A DNA stretch of 64,000 nucleotides from Rhabditoides inermis. Lineage: Eukaryota; Nematoda; Chromadorea; Rhabditida; Rhabditidae. The stretch lies in contig CAWZYM010000122.1 of NCBI GenBank assembly GCA_963966185.1, positions 157,001 to 221,000 of the forward strand. Reading direction: 5' to 3'. The translations under genes were made by a program, and so were the position numbers. The first letter of the stretch is position 1. Each line of letters starts with the position of its first letter. Positions 1 through 10,780 of this stretch are shown in pieces. The notes under the pieces are model-generated. The model ran no database searches, had not been told where the DNA came from, and saw only the letters and a list, made by a program, of their open reading frames with translations.

Positions 1-76
1 TATAGTTCTGGTGATGTCATTCTCATATGATGAATCTACCTAGCAACATTTTACGAAAAATCTAACTGTGTTGCAG

Positions 77-789
77 ACAACGGGCGGTGAGATGCGGCGG
101 AAGGCGGCGGCGTATATGCGCGCGCACAAGGACGACTTCCTCCCGTTCCTGATGCGGGACGACGGAGAGTGCCTAGATGATATGGAGTATGAACAGTACT
201 GCGAGAAGGTGAGAGGGAGGAGAGAGGGAGGGGAGAGAAGAAGGGGAGAGAGAGAGACGGTTGCAGGTGGAGCGGGAGTCTCGCGTGGGCGGTGTGTGGG
301 GCGGCGAGCCGGAGCTGACCGCACTCAGCGCGAGTATCGAGAGGAAGATTGAGGTGGGTGGAGTGGTAGCGTCACTCACTCACTCACTCACTCACTCACT
401 CACTCACTCACTCACTCACTCACTCACTCACTCACTCACTCACTCACTCACACTGCTCGGCCGACTCTCCGCAAATCGCATGTCACTCTCGCTGACGGGC
501 AGTGATCAAAGTTACTCACACGTCATCGTGAATGTATACGGGAACCTTTTTGCGGACAGCGTTGTCACTCTTTAGCCAACAGAATGATAGCGTGGTGAAT
601 TGAATCCCGCGAAGAGTCTAGGAATGAGTGAGTGAATATAATGTGTGAGTTGTGTTGTTGTAGGTTATCCAGCCGGACTGTCGCGTGTTGTCGTTCGGTG
701 ACTTCCCCACTCGACCGCTCGTCATCACATACCACCGACAGGCATACAAGCTCGGCGAACACTACAACAGCACCACCGCCACTGCCTGA
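77..789 (+). CDS. OTU-family deubiquitinase, OTUD6-like (3' part)
   Basis: This is the C-terminal part of an OTU cysteine protease that removes ubiquitin. The visible exons are 77-208, 267-353 and 664-789, all in phase 0, and the 5' end lies outside the window. Exon 1 reads R-R-K-A-A-A-Y-M-R-A-H-K-D-D-F-L-P-F, then D-M-E-Y-E-Q-Y-C-E-K. Exon 2 has V-W-G-G-E-P-E-L-T-A-L-S, the conserved OTU core. Exon 3 ends with Y-K-L-G-E-H-Y-N-S, where the His is the expected catalytic base. The order and spacing match OTUD6A/B. The catalytic Asp/Cys segment (D-G-x-C-x-x-R) is upstream and unseen. The intron 354-663 holds an ACTC microsatellite. The gene lies 187 bp upstream of the next same-strand gene and may head an operon. 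The family is clear; the assignment to OTUD6B rather than OTUD6A is not. Confidence 0.85.
372..452. repeat. (ACTC)n microsatellite
   Basis: About 20 uninterrupted copies of the tetranucleotide ACTC lie in the second visible intron of the OTUD6-like gene. Confidence 0.95.
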
Positions 790-976
790 GAAGTGTATTA
801 GTATCGATTTATTGATTTTTTCCCGATTGTTTACGATTTTCGTTTTCTTTGAGTGATTTGATAAATTATTTTCTTTTTTTTGTGAAGAGTTTTGGAAGCG
901 GAAAACGAGACGTTTGCAACGTTGTGCGATATCTGAATGATGGTTGGCTTTGGCTGAAAGAGGCAGTGTATTGTAG

Positions 977-1504
977 ATGAGCCAGCGCTCGCGAGTGATC
1001 TCGTTGTACAAGACTCTGTACCACATGGGCAAGGAGTATCCTAAGGGAGCCGACTGGTTCCATCCCAGACTCAAGACGGCTTTCCAGAAACACGCCGCGG
1101 AGACGGACGAGAAGAAGATTGGTGCGTCTGCCAGTCTCTCCTCTCTCCTCTCTCCTCTCTCCTCTCTCCTCTCTCCTCTCTCCTCTCTCCTCTCTCCTCT
1201 CTCCTCTCTCCTCTCTCCTCTCTCCTCTCTCCTCTCTCCTCTCTCCTCTCTCCTCTCTCCTCTCTCTTTCTCTCTTTCTCTCTTTCTCTTTCTCTCTCCT
1301 CTTTCTCTCTCCTCTCTCTCCCTCTCCTCTTTTTTCTCGCTCGCTCGCGTTCTCTTTCTCTCTCTGCCAATATATATCCACCACTTCACGCGCTTTCCAG
1401 AGGAGCTGATCGGTCGTGCCGAGTTTGTTGTGAAGGAGATCGAGGCTCTGTACAAGCTGAAGAAGTACCGCGCAATGAAGAATCGATACTACGATCAGAA
1501 CTAG
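977..1504 (+). CDS. LYR-motif protein, ETFRF1/LYRM5-like
   Basis: This is a small mitochondrial LYR-motif (complex 1 LYR) protein. Mammalian ETFRF1/LYRM5 binds electron-transfer flavoprotein and displaces its FAD. There are two exons, 977-1121 and 1401-1504, joined in phase 1, giving 82 residues, close to the family length. The N-terminus has V-I-S-L-Y-K-T-L, the LYR/LYK signature. It is followed by Y-P-K-G-A-D-W-F and the C-terminal E-A-L-Y-K-L-K-K-Y-R-A-M-K-N-R-Y-Y, both diagnostic of ETFRF1. The start codon directly follows an acceptor-like TTGTAG, as expected for a trans-spliced message. An AATAAA at 1666-1671 lies only 13 bp before the next gene's ATG, so the two genes are very tightly packed. 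The intron is a CT-rich simple repeat. Confidence 0.88.
   Translation: MSQRSRVISLYKTLYHMGKEYPKGADWFHPRLKTAFQKHAAETDEKKIGASASLSSLLSPLSSLLSPLSSLLSPLSSLLSPLSSLLSPLSSLLSPLSFSLSLFLFLSPLSLSSLSLSSFFSLARVLFLSLPIYIHHFTRFPEELIGRAEFVVKEIEALYKLKKYRAMKNRYYDQN
1133..1345. repeat. CT-rich simple repeat, 7-bp unit CTCTCCT
   Basis: The sole intron of the LYRM gene is almost filled by tandem CTCTCCT units that degrade into CTTT/CT sequence. The strands read as RERGE-type or SLLSP-type open frames, which are repeat artefacts. Confidence 0.9.
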
Positions 1505-1665
1505 GGATACTGTAGTCTGACTACTGTATCCTCATGTTGTATACTGTATTCTGTATAGTGTCTTCCCCTGCCTTGTTTCCCATCCGCGGTGCCATTTTCT
1601 TTCGCGTTTTCTGTCGTGTATTCGCGCCCGGGTAGTTGTTGTATATTTGTAAAATAGAGTGTGTT

Positions 1666-1671
1666 AATAAA
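1666..1671 (+). terminator. Polyadenylation signal AATAAA of the LYRM gene
   Basis: A canonical AATAAA lies 162 bp after the LYRM stop. It is followed 9 bp later by a TCTAG acceptor and the ATG of the ELMO-domain gene, so 3'-end formation and the likely trans-splice site nearly coincide. Confidence 0.6.
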
Positions 1672-1684
1672 TGTAATCTAGGTG

Positions 1685-3313
1685 ATGGCGGATCGCGCGC
1701 TACAACCGTATGACGGAGACAGCCTGCCGAGCAGGATATTCCAGGTGAGAGAGAGAGGAGAGAGGGGGGGAGAGAGGGGGGAGAGAAGGAGAAGAGGGAG
1801 GGAAGGAGAGAGTGGGAGAAGATGGAGAGAGATCATTTCTACTCGGTAGGCCTGTGGTGCGGTCGGTTTGGTGATGATGTTGGAGAGACTAGGGAGGAGA
1901 AGACGAGTGCGGATTTAGAATGAGATCGGAGTGACCCTTCTGTTCAGGTGCTGGCCGCCTTGTTGGAGACGTCGTTCGACTGGTTCTGGACAGTGGTGAC
2001 GCGCAAGGGACGGCTCGAGAGGATTGTGAGTGAAGAGGAATCCATTGGCGCTATCGGTGTCGCTTTGTATGTACAGCGGAACGTAGAATGTGGCATGTAG
2101 CGAGTATGCGACGGAGTAGGTATGATACCGTGTACTTACCGTAAGCTCTACGCATTTTCAATACATATCGAGATGTGGTGCTGGATTCGAAATAGACACA
2201 TTCTTGTTCCTCCTCAGCTCTCGTCATCGTGGACGTCTCGCGCGGCGCAGATGGTGCGACTGGAGCGGTTTCTGCGGGAGCACTCGGTGCGACTGCAGAG
2301 GAGACGGGGCAGCGGGAACGGAGAGGAGGAGGGGGAAGAGGAGAGCGAGGAGAGACTGCGCGCCGCCCAGCAAGTGGCCGAGAGAGTGATTGGACAGGTG
2401 CGTGATGCGGTCATATTTACAGGGTGATGCGGTCATATTTACCACTCTTCCTGTTCTTCCATCGTCTATTACGTATTAGTCGTATTCAGAGTCACGATAT
2501 GGCCCATAGTGAGAGAGAGAAAGTAGTTGTGGTTGATGGTTGTGGTTTCCTCGTAGATGATGAGGTTTCGAGGGAGTGATAAAAAAGTGTTGCGTACATG
2601 ATTTGTGCGATGATGCCTTGTCTCTAGCTGGTACCATGTTGTGTTTCTAGGAGGGTGTGTGCGTGGAGGAGTGCGCGGAGCGGCGGGAGCACATGCGCGC
2701 CGTCCTCAGCCGCGCCGTCGGACACATGGACGCATACGAGGCACTCGTCGAAAAGGTAGGTGGCGAGAAAATCGATATATCGATTTTTCAAATCGGTTTA
2801 ATGTTATATGAGAAAGTATAGTTATACAATGTTTAAAGATATATTTAAAAGTGGTCTGGTCAATAAAAATGTGATGAGGAATTGTAGGTGGAGGCGCTTC
2901 GGTCGGAGGCGTATGACAGTGGGCGGGACTCGCACGAGAAGCGGCTGCTCAAGTTGTGGCGGCTGATGAGGGAGGGCGAGGAGCTGCGGGAGAGGAGGGG
3001 CAAGCAGTGGAGGGAGATCGGGTTCCAGGTAAGGAGGGAAAGCGGATGGAAAAGGGTTTCTTTGTTGCCCGTACTGTACTGTCGGATGGTCCGGATTCTT
3101 CCTGTGGTACGAGTTGGAATTGGTCGGGTAGAGGATGACCCCGTTATGTTTGCAGGGCGACGACCCGGCCACGGACTTCCGGGGTATGGGCGTGCTGGGA
3201 CTGGAGCAGCTCGTGTTCATCGCCCAGTTCGACAGGGCAGCCACACAGCATGCGCTCCTCCTCTCACACCACCCCAAGATCGGATTCCCACTCGCCGTCG
3301 CTGGTGGGTGGAG

Positions 3314-3357
<44 letters not shown>

Positions 3358-3867
3358 ATGCGAAACGTGACACTTCAGGCATCACGTTCACGTCGTTCTG
3401 CCGGGACCTGCTGCGGTCGGGCGAGCTGAAGCGCCACTTCTACAACACTCTCGAGGGCGCGCCCGACATGGACGCCTTCCATAGGGTCTACTGTGAGTGC
3501 GAGGATAATAGGGTCGAAATATACTCTGACGGGAAACACAAATTTGACGCTCATTTTGCACGGAGCTTGACGTGATTTGATTTGATTCGATTTGACGTCA
3601 GAGTCGGCGTCAAAGTATATTTTGGCCTACGAACAGGGCCTGGCATGATGAGCGCAATTCAGGCCGCGTATTCGTTCTGTTCTGCGAGTTTTGGAAGCGC
3701 GCCGAGCCGGAGAGTGTGATGCAGTTCAACGAGGTGGGAAAGGAGAGATGGAATGCGGGGAGCGTACGGGTTCATTGCAGGTGCGTTTCGACTTTGAGTC
3801 GCGCGTGCGTGCCCGCCTCGCCAGGGACGACGCTGATCTGGACACGCTCACTGTGGATGCACTCTAG
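1685..3867 (+). CDS. ELMO domain-containing protein (ELMOD family)
   Basis: ELMOD proteins act as GTPase-activating proteins for Arf/Arl-family GTPases. Nine exons (1685-1744, 1948-2025, 2218-2397, 2651-2755, 2888-3028, 3156-3303, 3379-3492, 3663-3733, 3781-3867) sum to 984 bases, or 327 residues, with all phases consistent. Residues around 185-210 give the family signature W-R-E-I-G-F-Q, then D-P-x-T-D-F-R-G-M-G-V-L-G-L-E-Q-L. This is followed by H-P-K-I-G-F-P-L-A-V-A-G-I-T-F-T and a C-terminal V-L-F-C-E-F-W. Residues near 70-105 are basic/acidic low complexity (R-R-R-G-S-G-N-G-E-E-E). The start follows a TCTAG acceptor, suggesting trans-splicing from the upstream LYRM gene. A GA microsatellite sits in the intron at 3304-3378. 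Confidence 0.87.
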
Positions 3868-4634
3868 GCAGCGATGGAGAGTACTGTACTTTGATTTCTT
3901 GCCTGGGCGTTGTTGTATCTTGTATTACTGACTGTTCTTGCGATCGGGGTAGCTTCGTAACTTTCACCGTGGTTGTGAAATAATCTATGAATTCGGGGTT
4001 GTTGTAGGGTTGATTCGCCATTTTATGGAAACTTACTTGAGCAATGCAATTCAATCACAGAGCTTTTTTGAAGATGCATTGGTTCTACTCGCATGTTCTG
4101 TAATATTGTCAAAAAGTTTATGCATAAAGGGTTTATGGAAGTGTTGTTTGTTTTGTTCAGCCGGCGGTTGAAATAGAGGAAAAGTACGTGCAGAACAATG
4201 AAAAAAGTTTTCAAATTTGAATTTGGCGGTAGAATGGTCAGATGCCCGAGTGGGCGGGGCTTGGAAGAGACGGAGTTGTTTGTGAAGCGGGTGGCAGTGT
4301 GTGCGTCGCACCCCAACAGAGTGGGTGTGTTGTCGATATTTCGCGCGGGCATATTTCAGCTTTTTCATTCTGCACGTTTACCTGGTTTCTGATTATGTTT
4401 CTGGATACGATGTCTACACTTGTCCTCTCATGTTGTCTGCTGTATCCCATTCTCACCTTTTTTTCTCGATGCAGCAGTGAGTGTTTACCACTTTGCACTT
4501 TTCAAGTGGATCGTCCGTTCTCGTGGCTTTGGCCGCGGATATGTACAGTTTTTTTTAGAGACATCGATCTCGTGATTCCTATTTCCACATGGCTTTCTTG
4601 ATTATTTTACTTGTTATTATTGTATGTTTTCAGT
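3868..4634. other. Intergenic spacer, no gene seen
   Basis: This spacer between the ELMO-domain gene and mai-2 contains only short open stretches without splice-supported coding. A run resembling the start of a tRNA-Leu at 4236-4252 has no tRNA fold after it. It probably holds the mai-2 promoter. Confidence 0.5.
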
Positions 4635-5624
4635 ATGTCGCTCCGTCTCGTTCCGGCTCTCAACAACGCCTCGAAGTAAGTATTGTTTCCCGACAATTCT
4701 GGATTTTATAAACAAACTCTTAGTTTGAATTGTTTGTTTACGCGTAGGTGCTAGTGAAATACAACTAGTTGTAGGGCTGTGAATGTTTGTAGTTAGGATC
4801 AACCTTTGGCCGCATGATCGATTCCAGCTATTGCACGCGTCGAGACAGTTGTGTTGTTGTGTCAAGGCAACCACTCTCTCGTTTCGTTCGAATTTCACCA
4901 CTGCTTGCTCACTTTGCTGTGTGAGCAGGGGATGAATTCAGTCGATTCCGCGACAAGCGTGAATAAATAGATGAGAACTGCGCGGAAAGCACAGAATGGG
5001 AGAAACGCGCAGAATCTAGAAATGTTGGATTGCAGTGCGTGCGAAATAGCGTGGCATGTGCTTGTCTGTGAAACTTCGAGATAACAGCCACAGGTCATGC
5101 GATAGGACAAGCAACCCACCAATTTGAAGAGCATTCTACAATTGCACCTTTCAACTGTTCACACACGTGTTTTTCAGGGTCGCTGTCCGCGCTATGTCGG
5201 GCGGAAACCCCGGCTCTGGATCCGGCAGGGGAGGCGGCTCCGGAGGCTCCATCCGCGACGCTGGAGGCGCGTTCGGAAAGATGGAGGCCGCCCGCGAGGA
5301 CGAGTACTTCTACAAGCTGGTGCGTCGATGGGTTATCAAATGCTTATTTATCTTTTTTATTGTCATAATTACAATAGATATTCAATGATAATAAGTGTAA
5401 CTCATCGTTCTTCGATTTCAGCAGAAGCAGCAGCTCTCCGCCATGAAGAACGAGCTGGCCCAGGAGCTGGAGCACCACAAGGCTCAGATGAAGAACCACG
5501 AGGAGGTGGGTGGGACTTTGTTTCATTTATTGATTGGATGTTGATTGTTTTGTTTGAGGCTGTCAAGAGGCACCAGTCCCGTCTCGCCGAGCTCGAGAAG
5601 CACGAGCAGAAGATTAGCAAGTAA
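4635..5624 (+). CDS. mai-2: Mitochondrial F1F0-ATPase inhibitor (IF1), MAI-2-like
   Basis: IF1 binds the F1 sector and blocks ATP hydrolysis when the membrane potential falls. There are four exons: 4635-4675, 5178-5319, 5422-5505 and 5559-5624. The N-terminus M-S-L-R-L-V-P-A-L-N-N-A-S-K-V-A-V-R-A is an arginine-containing amphipathic presequence. The mature part starts near the internal M-S-G-G and carries a glycine-rich stretch, then G-G-A-F-G-K-M-E-A-A-R-E-D-E-Y-F, the inhibitory helix signature. A His/Glu-rich coiled coil follows (E-L-E-H-H-K-A-Q-M-K-N-H-E-E). The first intron (about 500 bp) separates the presequence exon from the inhibitor. Exon 3 starts at a NAGNAG-like acceptor (CAG-CAG). 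A presequence suggests MAI-2 rather than the cytosolic MAI-1 form. Confidence 0.88.
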
Positions 5625-6481
5625 GAGCGCCGCTCTCTGACCGCAATACATCCGGACTAGTTGATTTGTTTTATCTCTACTGTGTACATTGTAAAGACGA
5701 GTATCTTGTGTGTAAAGTAAATTTTTATCGGTCTTGTTCAGCTTGATTTGTTGTTGTTGAATGGTTAATTTACCTTGTCATACTGGTTATTGACGTTTTC
5801 GTGTGGATGATGTAATTCCAGGTGTAATGTATGCATGGTCAGAGTGGGACTTGTCGCAACATTTCAAGTGGACAGCGTGAGTATTTCTTAGCCGTGTGCG
5901 GATTGAAGAAGCTGTCTGTGTAGATTGTTTGTTGCTGCGTGGGGCGTGTACGAGCTGAGGGCTTGTCGTGTGGCGTGGAGGGAAGTGGAGATGAGGAAGA
6001 TGGACATGGAGGAGTGCGAGCGAGAGAGGAGGAGGGAAGACGAGATGTGGAAGTGAAGGGGGCGAGCGGCGAAATGAACAAGGCGGCGAGTAAGAAGCGA
6101 CTACTCTCTTGTAATATGGATTTTTTTATTTATTTTATATCGCAATCATGTTCCATGCTTATTACTGATGTTCTCTTCCATAATAAATCAATTCATTGGT
6201 GTTGTCTCACTATTTCGTTATTTTATTATTACATTTTTGTTATGCAAGAATGACCTTTAAACTCTAAAAAGTTGTGTTTTTGAATATGTTTGCATGTTCT
6301 TGAGAATGATCGGTTGTGATCGCATGTTATTTGGAGTGGACGGATAATCGCGAGCGTGAAGTATATCGCACGATCATTTTCCAAACCAAGATTTCTGTTA
6401 TCTGTTATCATTTTCTTTTTGTGTACGCTTTTCCCTACAGGGTGAGGCTACTGCAGCGAGAAGCGGGAGCAGCATAAGAAG
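5625..6481. other. Spacer with sequence related to 7860-8230
   Basis: No convincing gene is seen. A purine-rich open stretch near 5988-6055 has no good splice borders. The block 6290-6360 resembles 7905-7975: both carry GAATGATC-R-GTTGTGA followed by TGGAGT-K-GACGGAT. Each is followed about 90-130 bp downstream by a short GAGAARC/AAGAAGATG stretch. This looks like a degenerate local duplication. Confidence 0.4.
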
Positions 6482-7191
6482 ATGGAGTTGAAGCAGACAG
6501 AGAGGACAGAGAGTGGCGAGCGGCAGGTGTGTTTGCGGGACCGGGATGCGAACATGCTCTCAATGGCCGTCGAGTCGCTGCCGTCTGTGCCCGCGCCGCT
6601 TCCGCTGGACGTGACGCAGGAAGGAGAGGGGGGAGGAGAGACCGTCCACGACATGCTGCCCCGTGCGTTTATTCATCTCTGTGCACTCCACGTTGGTTCC
6701 GGTGCTTGGTTTTGAAAGTTGTTTCAGACATGTCACTGTACGAGCGCGCGCGTGACATGCATCGCGCGGCCGAGGAGAACAGGCAGACGATGGACGACAT
6801 CGACAGGAAGGAGAGGGAGGCTGGCGAGAAAGAACGCGTCGGCAGTCGCGTGAGTGGGCGAGGGGGGGGAGGGAGAGAGAGAGAGAGGGGGGGAGAGAGA
6901 GAGATGGCGCGATGACAGGCGGCGTCGCGGGAGAGCGAGGATGGAGGGGCGGCGGCGGAGCCGGCGGAGCGCGGTGTGAGGAAGCAGAGGACGGAGCCGC
7001 GGCAGGCTGACCCGCTGTTCCAGCCGCGCTACGTGAGCCTGCCTGTTTGTGATAGTATTGTGTATTAACATATACTTAAATAATACTTCATGTATAGTAT
7101 AGTATTCAATTTAGGCTCCTGTTTCATCTACACTGGTCTCCGCTGAGTGTGAGCTGCCTGACGAGAACGTGCTGGCGGTACGTGTTGAGAG

Positions 7192-7236
<45 letters not shown>

Positions 7237-7240
7237 GAGG

Positions 7241-7285
<45 letters not shown>

Positions 7286-7483
7286 CTAATCAGATGTCTA
7301 TTTCAGACGAGCGCGCTCCAAAGGCCAGCCACGGCCGGTGTGAGTACGGTCACGGTGGGTGGGGAGATAGGAGCGATGGGTTCGACTGTGTACCATTGAT
7401 TTATTATCCATATTCAGGGAGGGTCGGACGAGCTCGGACCGCCCCCTTTTGCTGGTGCTGCGCCCCCGTCGACGGAGCACTGA
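6482..7483 (+). CDS. Uncharacterised gene, acidic/coiled-coil protein
   Basis: I do not recognise this gene. Exons 6482-6662, 6728-6849, 6919-7032, 7115-7177, 7307-7354 and 7418-7483 join in frame to 197 residues. The N-terminus is charged (M-E-L-K-Q-T-E-R-T-E), followed by V-P-A-P-L-P-L-D-V-T. Exon 2 (H-M-S-L-Y-E-R-A-R-D-M-H-R-A-A-E-E-N-R-Q) and the following Q-T-M-D-D-I-D-R-K-E-R-E form a likely helix or coiled coil. Exon 3 contains D-P-L-F-Q-P-R-Y. The C-terminus is Gly/Pro/Ala-rich and ends in S-T-E-H. No signal peptide or membrane segment is visible. The start is uncertain, because an in-frame purine-rich stretch precedes the chosen ATG, and an alternative final splice could extend the 3' end towards 7736. 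A GA microsatellite fills the intron at 7178-7306. Confidence 0.45.
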
Positions 7484-8496
7484 ACGGATCAGGTGAGTAG
7501 TACTGGCACTTCAACACAGACAAAAGGTGTGCGTGTGTCTTCGATGTGATCAGGTACTTGGTATGCTTGCTTGTCCCTTGTTGGCTCTGCAGCTGTGTCG
7601 AGGTTGATACAGTGACGCCGGAAATGAATTTGTTTCGAAACATGGGCTGATCGCTGCGCATTTAGCGCTGTTAGAACATGCGGTTGAGACAAATAGGTTG
7701 TTGTTGCAGCTCAACTCGTCGCGCCCGCGCAAGTGACCTGCGTACGCTTCTACCCCCTCCCCATTCCCCTTCTTTCTCCTTTCTCCACCTTCCTTTGCGA
7801 TGTGGTGTTTTCTTTACATAGACTTACTCTTTGTGTGCTCCAATATTGTGTTGTCGTTTTGTTCCAATATTGTTTTCAAATATTGTCGTTTTTTTAAAAT
7901 TGTTTTCATGTGTTTGTGAATGATCAGTTGTGAGCCTCACGCTGTCTGGAGTTGACGGATCATTGTGGCGTGCGTTGAGTGTTTTGGTGGCGTATAAGAG
8001 GGGGAGGTGACCACTGGGGGTAGAAGATAGAGAGTGATGTGTCATTAGAACGTTGAGTTTTCAGGTGGCTTGTGTGTCGCTGACTGAATGGGGCGAGAAA
8101 AGCAGTACGAGAACAAGAAGATGAAGTGTAACGAGCCATCATCAGAAGAGCGAGAAAGAGAGAGAGAGAGAGCCGATGTGAGCGGAAAACTGCTCTCTTA
8201 CAGATTTTAGACACATAATTTTTTTGCTCGGTTTGGTGAATTCTGGGTCCTCCTAGTCTTCAAGTGTGAATGATTCTATGATATGGGTTTGAAGTTCGGC
8301 TATCGGAAAACTGAAATGGAAGGCGCATTTACTGTCCGGGGCAGCAACTATTACTGCGACATGAGCAGTCGGGAGCGTTTTTCTTCAGTGGTGCCGATCG
8401 CTTTCTTCTTCTGGAAGAGCATTTTTCCGTGCGCACTTTTCTCCATTCTGAGCGTATAAAGACGCGCCTAGCCATTCAACGGCACAGTGAGTAGTC
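7484..8496. other. Spacer including collagen promoter and duplicated block
   Basis: No complete gene is seen. 7860-8230 is the second copy of the degenerate block described at 5625-6481 and has a TATA-like TATAAG near 7993. The last 200 bp are the upstream region of the collagen gene. Confidence 0.4.
8455..8460 (+). promoter_or_regulatory. TATA box of the collagen gene
   Basis: TATAAA lies 37 bp upstream of the collagen ATG in a GC-rich context. This leaves a very short leader and is typical of strongly expressed, stage-pulsed cuticle collagens. Confidence 0.6.
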
Positions 8497-9449
8497 ATGA
8501 GCTACTTTGTCGGTCTCGCCTCGGCGGGCTCTCTCTGTGTCATCCTCGCATCGCTCGTCTCCGTCGCTGTCATCGTCAACGACATCCACAGCCTTCAGAA
8601 TGAGGTCGAGCAGGGCATGCAGGAGTTTAAGGTACGTGACGTTATCTGAAGGACCGGAAGTGACGTCATTCATTCTAGGTTCTTGCCGACGACACGTGGG
8701 CTCGTCTGCTGCGCAACCACATGAACCCCACTGGAGACTCGGCTGCTCCGCCCACCTTTGCCACCATCTTCGGAACCAGGAAGGGACGTCAGGCTGGCTA
8801 CCCCGAGCAGTGCAACTGCGGACCCCAGTCGCGCGGATGCCCCGCCGGACCCCCCGGACCTCCCGGACCTCCCGGAGACAGGGGACACGATGGACACAAC
8901 GGAGACGACGGAAGGCCCGGAGCGCCCGGAATCGTTCTGGCTGTCACCCATGACATGCCCGGAGGATGCATCAAGTGCGAGGCTGGAGAGCCCGGAGAGC
9001 CCGGACCCGACGGAGAGGCGGGAAGGCCCGGACAGGACGGACGCCCCGGACAGCGCGGATTCCCCGGAGCCCCCGGAGGACGCGGCGAGAACGGACCCGC
9101 CGGAGACGCCGGACGCCCCGGACAGCCCGGACACAACGGAAACCCCGGACGCCCCGGAGCCCCCGGAACCGTCGCGCGTCCCGGAAACCCCGGTCGCCCC
9201 GGACAGCCCGGACGCCCCGGACCCAAGGGACCCAGCGGAAACCCTGGAGAGAAGGGCAAGGAGGGAGAGGAGGGACGTGCCGGATTCCCGGGCCGCGACG
9301 GAAAGCCGGGACCTGCCGGTCAGCCGGGACAGCCGGGAGAGCCGGGCAAGGACGGAGCGCAGGGCAGCGACGCGGAGTACTGCCCCTGCCCCGGACGGGA
9401 CTCGTTCCGCCACAGACAGGCCAAGGCCAGGCGCGCCCGCACCCACTAG
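8497..9449 (+). CDS. Nematode cuticle collagen
   Basis: This is a secreted structural protein of the worm cuticle. Exons 8497-8631 and 8679-9449 give 301 residues, the usual length. Residues 1-30 contain an N-terminal hydrophobic segment (S-L-C-V-I-L-A-S-L-V-S-V-A-V-I-V), as in the nematode collagen N-terminal domain. A basic R-K-G-R near residue 88 is the likely subtilisin-type cleavage site. It is followed by a small cysteine knot (Q-C-N-C-G), a short Gly-X-Y block (G-C-P-A-G-P-P-G-P-P-G-P-P-G), an interruption with C-I-K-C, a long Gly-X-Y domain and a terminal C-P-C-P-G. Each cysteine cluster would link trimers by disulfides. Codon use is strongly biased (GGA for Gly, CCC for Pro), as in highly expressed genes. 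The exact col gene cannot be assigned. Confidence 0.93.
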
Positions 9450-10780
9450 ACTGCCCCCGAGCAAGCGTGTCCGTAACCATATTCCATATAAACAACTGCA
9501 TTCCAAATCCAAGGTTGTGTTTTTTTTTCTTTGGACTTTGTGATGATTGAACACGCATCGCATTGCCTGAAAATACCATTTTTCAGGGATTTTTTAGTTG
9601 TTGAGAAATTGAATCGTACTCGTTCGCATGTCAAGTGTTTCAACTAGACAATCGATTTCTATGTAGTGCAAAAACTGTCGTTTCCTGAGATCAATGTCGA
9701 GCGCGATGAAAGGTAGATGGTGTGTTTCTTCTTTTCTAATCCTGAATTGCGGAAACTCTCGTGCGCGCTCACCCCAATAAGCATAACCGGAGTGCAGAAC
9801 AACTAGGAGCGACTATTAGATTGGCTCGAGGCGGCAAATCTCCCCCTCTCCCCTCCTCCCTCTCCTCTCTGCTCCTTCTCCTTCTCCACTGCTCCACCCC
9901 AGCCGGATTCGATTAGTCAATGCTTAGGAGGCGCCTCTCTCTCTCCCTCTCTCCCTCTCTCCCTCTCTCACTCTCTCTCTCTCTCTCTCACTCACTCTCT
10001 CTTTCTCTCTGCACTTTCGAGAGATGGAGTCAAGAGCAAACGGCTGGCGAGAAGAATCTGTCGCTGGTGCCACCCGGTGAGGCGATTTCGCGGATTCGAC
10101 TAATAGGATTATGATTATCGCGCGCTCCCTCGAGTCGAGAGTCTTCCGATTAGGGAGGAGAGAGAGCGAGGTGCGACGATTTCCCGCATCATGGCTGTGC
10201 TCATCCAGATGACGCAGTCATTGTGGGAGGTGTGAAAACGATGAGTTCATCCTTACTGCCTTACTCCTTACGTTTCATCGAAACTATTTCCCCAAACTAT
10301 AATTTTCTGGTCAATATTCCACCAGGTCGCTTAGCTGATAAGCGAACAAAGTGTAAAACAAAGCAAATCCTACAAACATCGTCGGACCCCCCAGGTGGGC
10401 ATATGTAGTACGCACATGTATACACCTGCTTGAGAGGTACGGTATGCTGTAATTAGGCACCGCTTCATCCCAGCTATCATAGCGTCTCGATGATAATGGA
10501 GGGATGCGCCGGCTGAATTGATGAAAAGCCCGCAAATTGCGCCACCTCATACAACCGCATCGAATCGCGTAGGAAAATCAGGAAAAAGTCCAGTTCGGAC
10601 TATCGTCTAGAAATACTCTCTTTCCAGGGCCGCTCCCGACTGTCTTCTCCACCTGGTCCTTCGCCCCGCCCCTCAGCCAATCAGCGTCGAGAGGGGGCGG
10701 AGCAAGGCTACGGTAGGGGCGCGGGCTTGTTAGCGAGCGGTTGTTGTCTCGTTAGAGTCGTCTGAGAGTCGCTCGCTCGA
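9450..10780. other. Intergenic region upstream of lim-4
   Basis: A CT microsatellite lies at 9935-10010. There is no splice-supported coding sequence. The GC-rich 200 bp before 10781 probably hold the lim-4 promoter and 5' leader. Confidence 0.45.

Noticed and set aside
4236..4310. tRNA-Leu-like start GGTCAGATGCCCGAGTGG
   Set aside because: It resembles the 5' end of the tRNA-Leu at 62.8 kb, but no anticodon arm, variable arm or T arm follows.
8670..9579. Long antisense open frames opposite the collagen
   Set aside because: Gly-Pro codon periodicity and strong codon bias keep the complement open. There are no splice or start signals.
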